NCBI GenBank assembly: GCA_012295275.1
Contig: CM022666.1
Location: 13,370,606 to 13,434,605 of the forward strand
Direction: 5' to 3'
Source of the DNA: Chrysomallon squamiferum
Lineage: Eukaryota; Mollusca; Gastropoda; Neomphalida; Peltospiridae
DNA: 64,000 nt
Shown: positions 62,178 through 64,000 of the stretch, piece by piece
How the letters are laid out: every line of letters begins with the position of its first letter
Numbering within the stretch: the first letter of the stretch is position 1
Notes under the pieces: model-generated
Told to the model about the DNA's origin: nothing
Databases searched by the model: none
Seen by the model: the letters and a program-made list of their open reading frames with translations, nothing else
Translations under genes and position numbers: made by a program

Positions 62178-62257
62178 ATGTCTGTCATCTTAACGTCATG
62201 TCGATACTCCCGCCAAAAGGCTATCGAAAAAGCTCTGAAGAAAAAAGCAGAAAAGAA
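62178..62257 (+). CDS. First coding exon of an unrecognised gene (partial)
   Basis: ATG followed by MSVILTSCRYSRQKAIEKAL and a lysine-rich KKKAEKK tail, ending in a perfect AA|GTAAGT donor in phase 2. Only 26 codons are present and no downstream exon was found before 64000, so the rest lies beyond the window. The product is not recognised. A second ATG in another frame at about 62199 is the alternative start. The promoter-like GC rise and X-box-like inverted repeat upstream support a real gene start. Confidence 0.45.
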
Positions 62258-64000
62258 GTAAGTGCTTTTCTTGGGACCGAGGTTTGGTATGTTGTAGTTT
62301 GTCAGATGCCGCCATTTCGAAAGTCGTGTACATGTTATTGATCTAAATGGTCGTATTTGTTGGCAATTGTGTCCCGGTAGATTTGTCGACGGGTGGCATC
62401 AGCAGGATTCCAAGCGAAGGTTTTGATATATCAGTTATTTTAACAAACATCTTTATTTATTTATTTAAAAAACAAACTAACAAAATAGAATAAAATAAAT
62501 AAAATAAAACAAAATATAAATAAATAAACACCAAAGGAAAAAAAGAAAGAACGAAAAAGAAAAGAAAAAAAAAAAAAGGAAACACTAAGTGAATTCAGGT
62601 GTCTTCTGTAAATTAACCAGTTAACAAGAATTAAGTCAGTTAATATCTAATTTCGCCTGTTTTAGGTTCAAAATTCAAACCGATTTCTCAAATAAGTAAA
62701 AGAAATTCACTAACTTGAGGTAATTTAAATAATATTGCGCAACGTTTCGAAATAATTTCAGCATTTCATTGTTATTAGTGTTGATAAAATAATGAAGATG
62801 GGTAATTATTTTTTAGATTTTGAGCTTTGCGTGGATATGCTAAATAATCGTTCTAATACTGAAAACTAAGAAGTGGCTCAATTTGAACGTTTTATTTCAT
62901 TCATATAACACAAAATATCAACCAGTATGATAAAAATATTCATTGTTTGTTTTATTATTTATTTATTTATTTTTACAAATCTACTATATGTTTTTGTTGT
63001 TTTCTTATATATGGAACGATGAAAATCCTGTTGGTTTTTTTTCTTCTTTATTTTACCTAATTAAGTAAATATAATTTAATTTTCTACTGTTAAATTAAAT
63101 TAAATGTAGCCTAGTTTAGGTTAGTTTAGTTTAGTTTAATTTGGTTTAGTTTAGTTTAGTTTAATTTCGTTTAATTTAATTTAGTTTAATATGATTTCAT
63201 CGATTTTACTTAATTTACTTCAACCGTTAAAATTCCAAGATTAACCAAATTCTCTAAACGAGTCAAAATTTCTTCTTCTTCTTCTTCTTTTTTTTTTTTG
63301 TTATTTTTTCAATTTCAGTTTATTTATATATATATATCTTGATGATGTAATAGTGATTTGTATCTTTATGATTTCATTTGTCGCTGGATCTGCTATGCAC
63401 AGTGCACCTAACCGATTCATTATCGTTAAAATCACAGTGTTTTTATCTTTTTTCAAAAAGCAATCATATTTCGTTCTTTAAAAAACAAATATACACGCTC
63501 ACACAGACAAAACGGTTTTTTTTAACAGCCGTAACACTAACACTTTAAAGCTTTAATTAATGTAAACTTTATTTCATGCTAAATAATTTAAAATGTTAAA
63601 TAAAATTACTCGCGCTCTCTGTATAAACTATAAAAATTATAACTGTGTTTCATGTTTTTGTGAATTCCTGTACTAAGTTTATTCCCACATGTTCCAAAAC
63701 ATGAAAAATCAGCGCCTCTTACTGTTAGACACAGAAAAGAATAATTTATGTTAAAATTTATTTTTTAAGCTTTTCCCTGTAGAGAAAATATTCAATATTA
63801 ATGATCTTAATAATGCTGCTAATGATGTCGTAAAAGTGTTAAAAATAATTTTTGCGGTTATAATAATAATAATAAAAATAATAATGATAATGATAATAAT
63901 AATAATATATAATAATATGAATAAAAATATGAATATGAATAACAACAACAACATCAAGAACAATATCAACAGTATTAATAATATTTTGTCAGTATATTTT
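62258..64000. other. Presumed intron 1 of the right-edge gene
   Basis: AT-rich, with A-rich DNA at about 62480-62580, a degenerate (TTTAG)n tract at about 63110-63190, (TTC)n at about 63268-63290 and (AAT)n near 63860-63960. No exon-like segment with recognisable protein similarity was found. Confidence 0.45.

Noticed and set aside
63110-63190. (TTTAG)n tract considered as telomere-like sequence
   Set aside because: Unit does not match the metazoan TTAGGG repeat and the tract is short and degenerate.

Overview
The window is AT-rich nuclear DNA from an animal. Five protein-coding genes can be assembled from spliced exons with GT/AG junctions and metazoan protein families, plus the first exon of a probable sixth gene and four tRNA-Thr genes. 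Introns are mostly 0.2-1 kb and microsatellites are very dense. An angiomotin-family gene argues for a bilaterian outside the groups thought to have lost the family (insects, nematodes), for example a spiralian or invertebrate deuterostome. The species cannot be named from sequence alone.

Layout. 0.6-4.1 kb (+): PUDP, a HAD-family pseudouridine-5'-phosphatase whose cap-domain exon is present in two 126-nt versions. 5.0-10.7 kb (-): RFC4, a clamp-loader AAA+ subunit, convergent with PUDP. About 11.5 kb: a head-to-head promoter with an inverted repeat of ETS sites and an E2F-like site, shared by RFC4 and GTF2F2. 11.7-15.7 kb (+): GTF2F2 (RAP30, TFIIF small subunit). 20.4-22.1 kb (-): a profilin. 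22.9-26.5 kb: three tRNA-Thr(AGU) genes on the minus strand in simple-repeat DNA. 31.4-46.5 kb (+): an angiomotin-family scaffold (Hippo/junction adaptor), opening with a short coding exon in front of a 6-kb intron that carries a 43-bp minisatellite. 47-62 kb: a gene desert packed with microsatellites, with a fourth tRNA-Thr on the plus strand and a tRNA-like SINE-type fragment. 62.0-62.3 kb (+): promoter, upstream ORF and first coding exon of an unrecognised gene that runs off the window.

The genes are not an operon. RFC4 and GTF2F2 are housekeeping genes joined by one bidirectional promoter; the rest are independent. Two conserved genes (RFC4 and the angiomotin gene) each carry one apparent single-base frameshift inside otherwise clean exons. 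In both cases flanking exons stay in the conserved frame, so assembly error is the first explanation to test.

The most interesting item is the duplicated, equal-length, phase-matched PUDP exon. It would give two phosphatase isoforms differing only in the part of the cap next to the active site. No wholly new system was found. Other points of note are the palindromic ETS promoter, seven perfect CRE palindromes in the gene-poor parts, local duplications that copied splice or stop sites in RFC4 and profilin introns or flanks, and tRNA-Thr copies that each have one T-stem mismatch.
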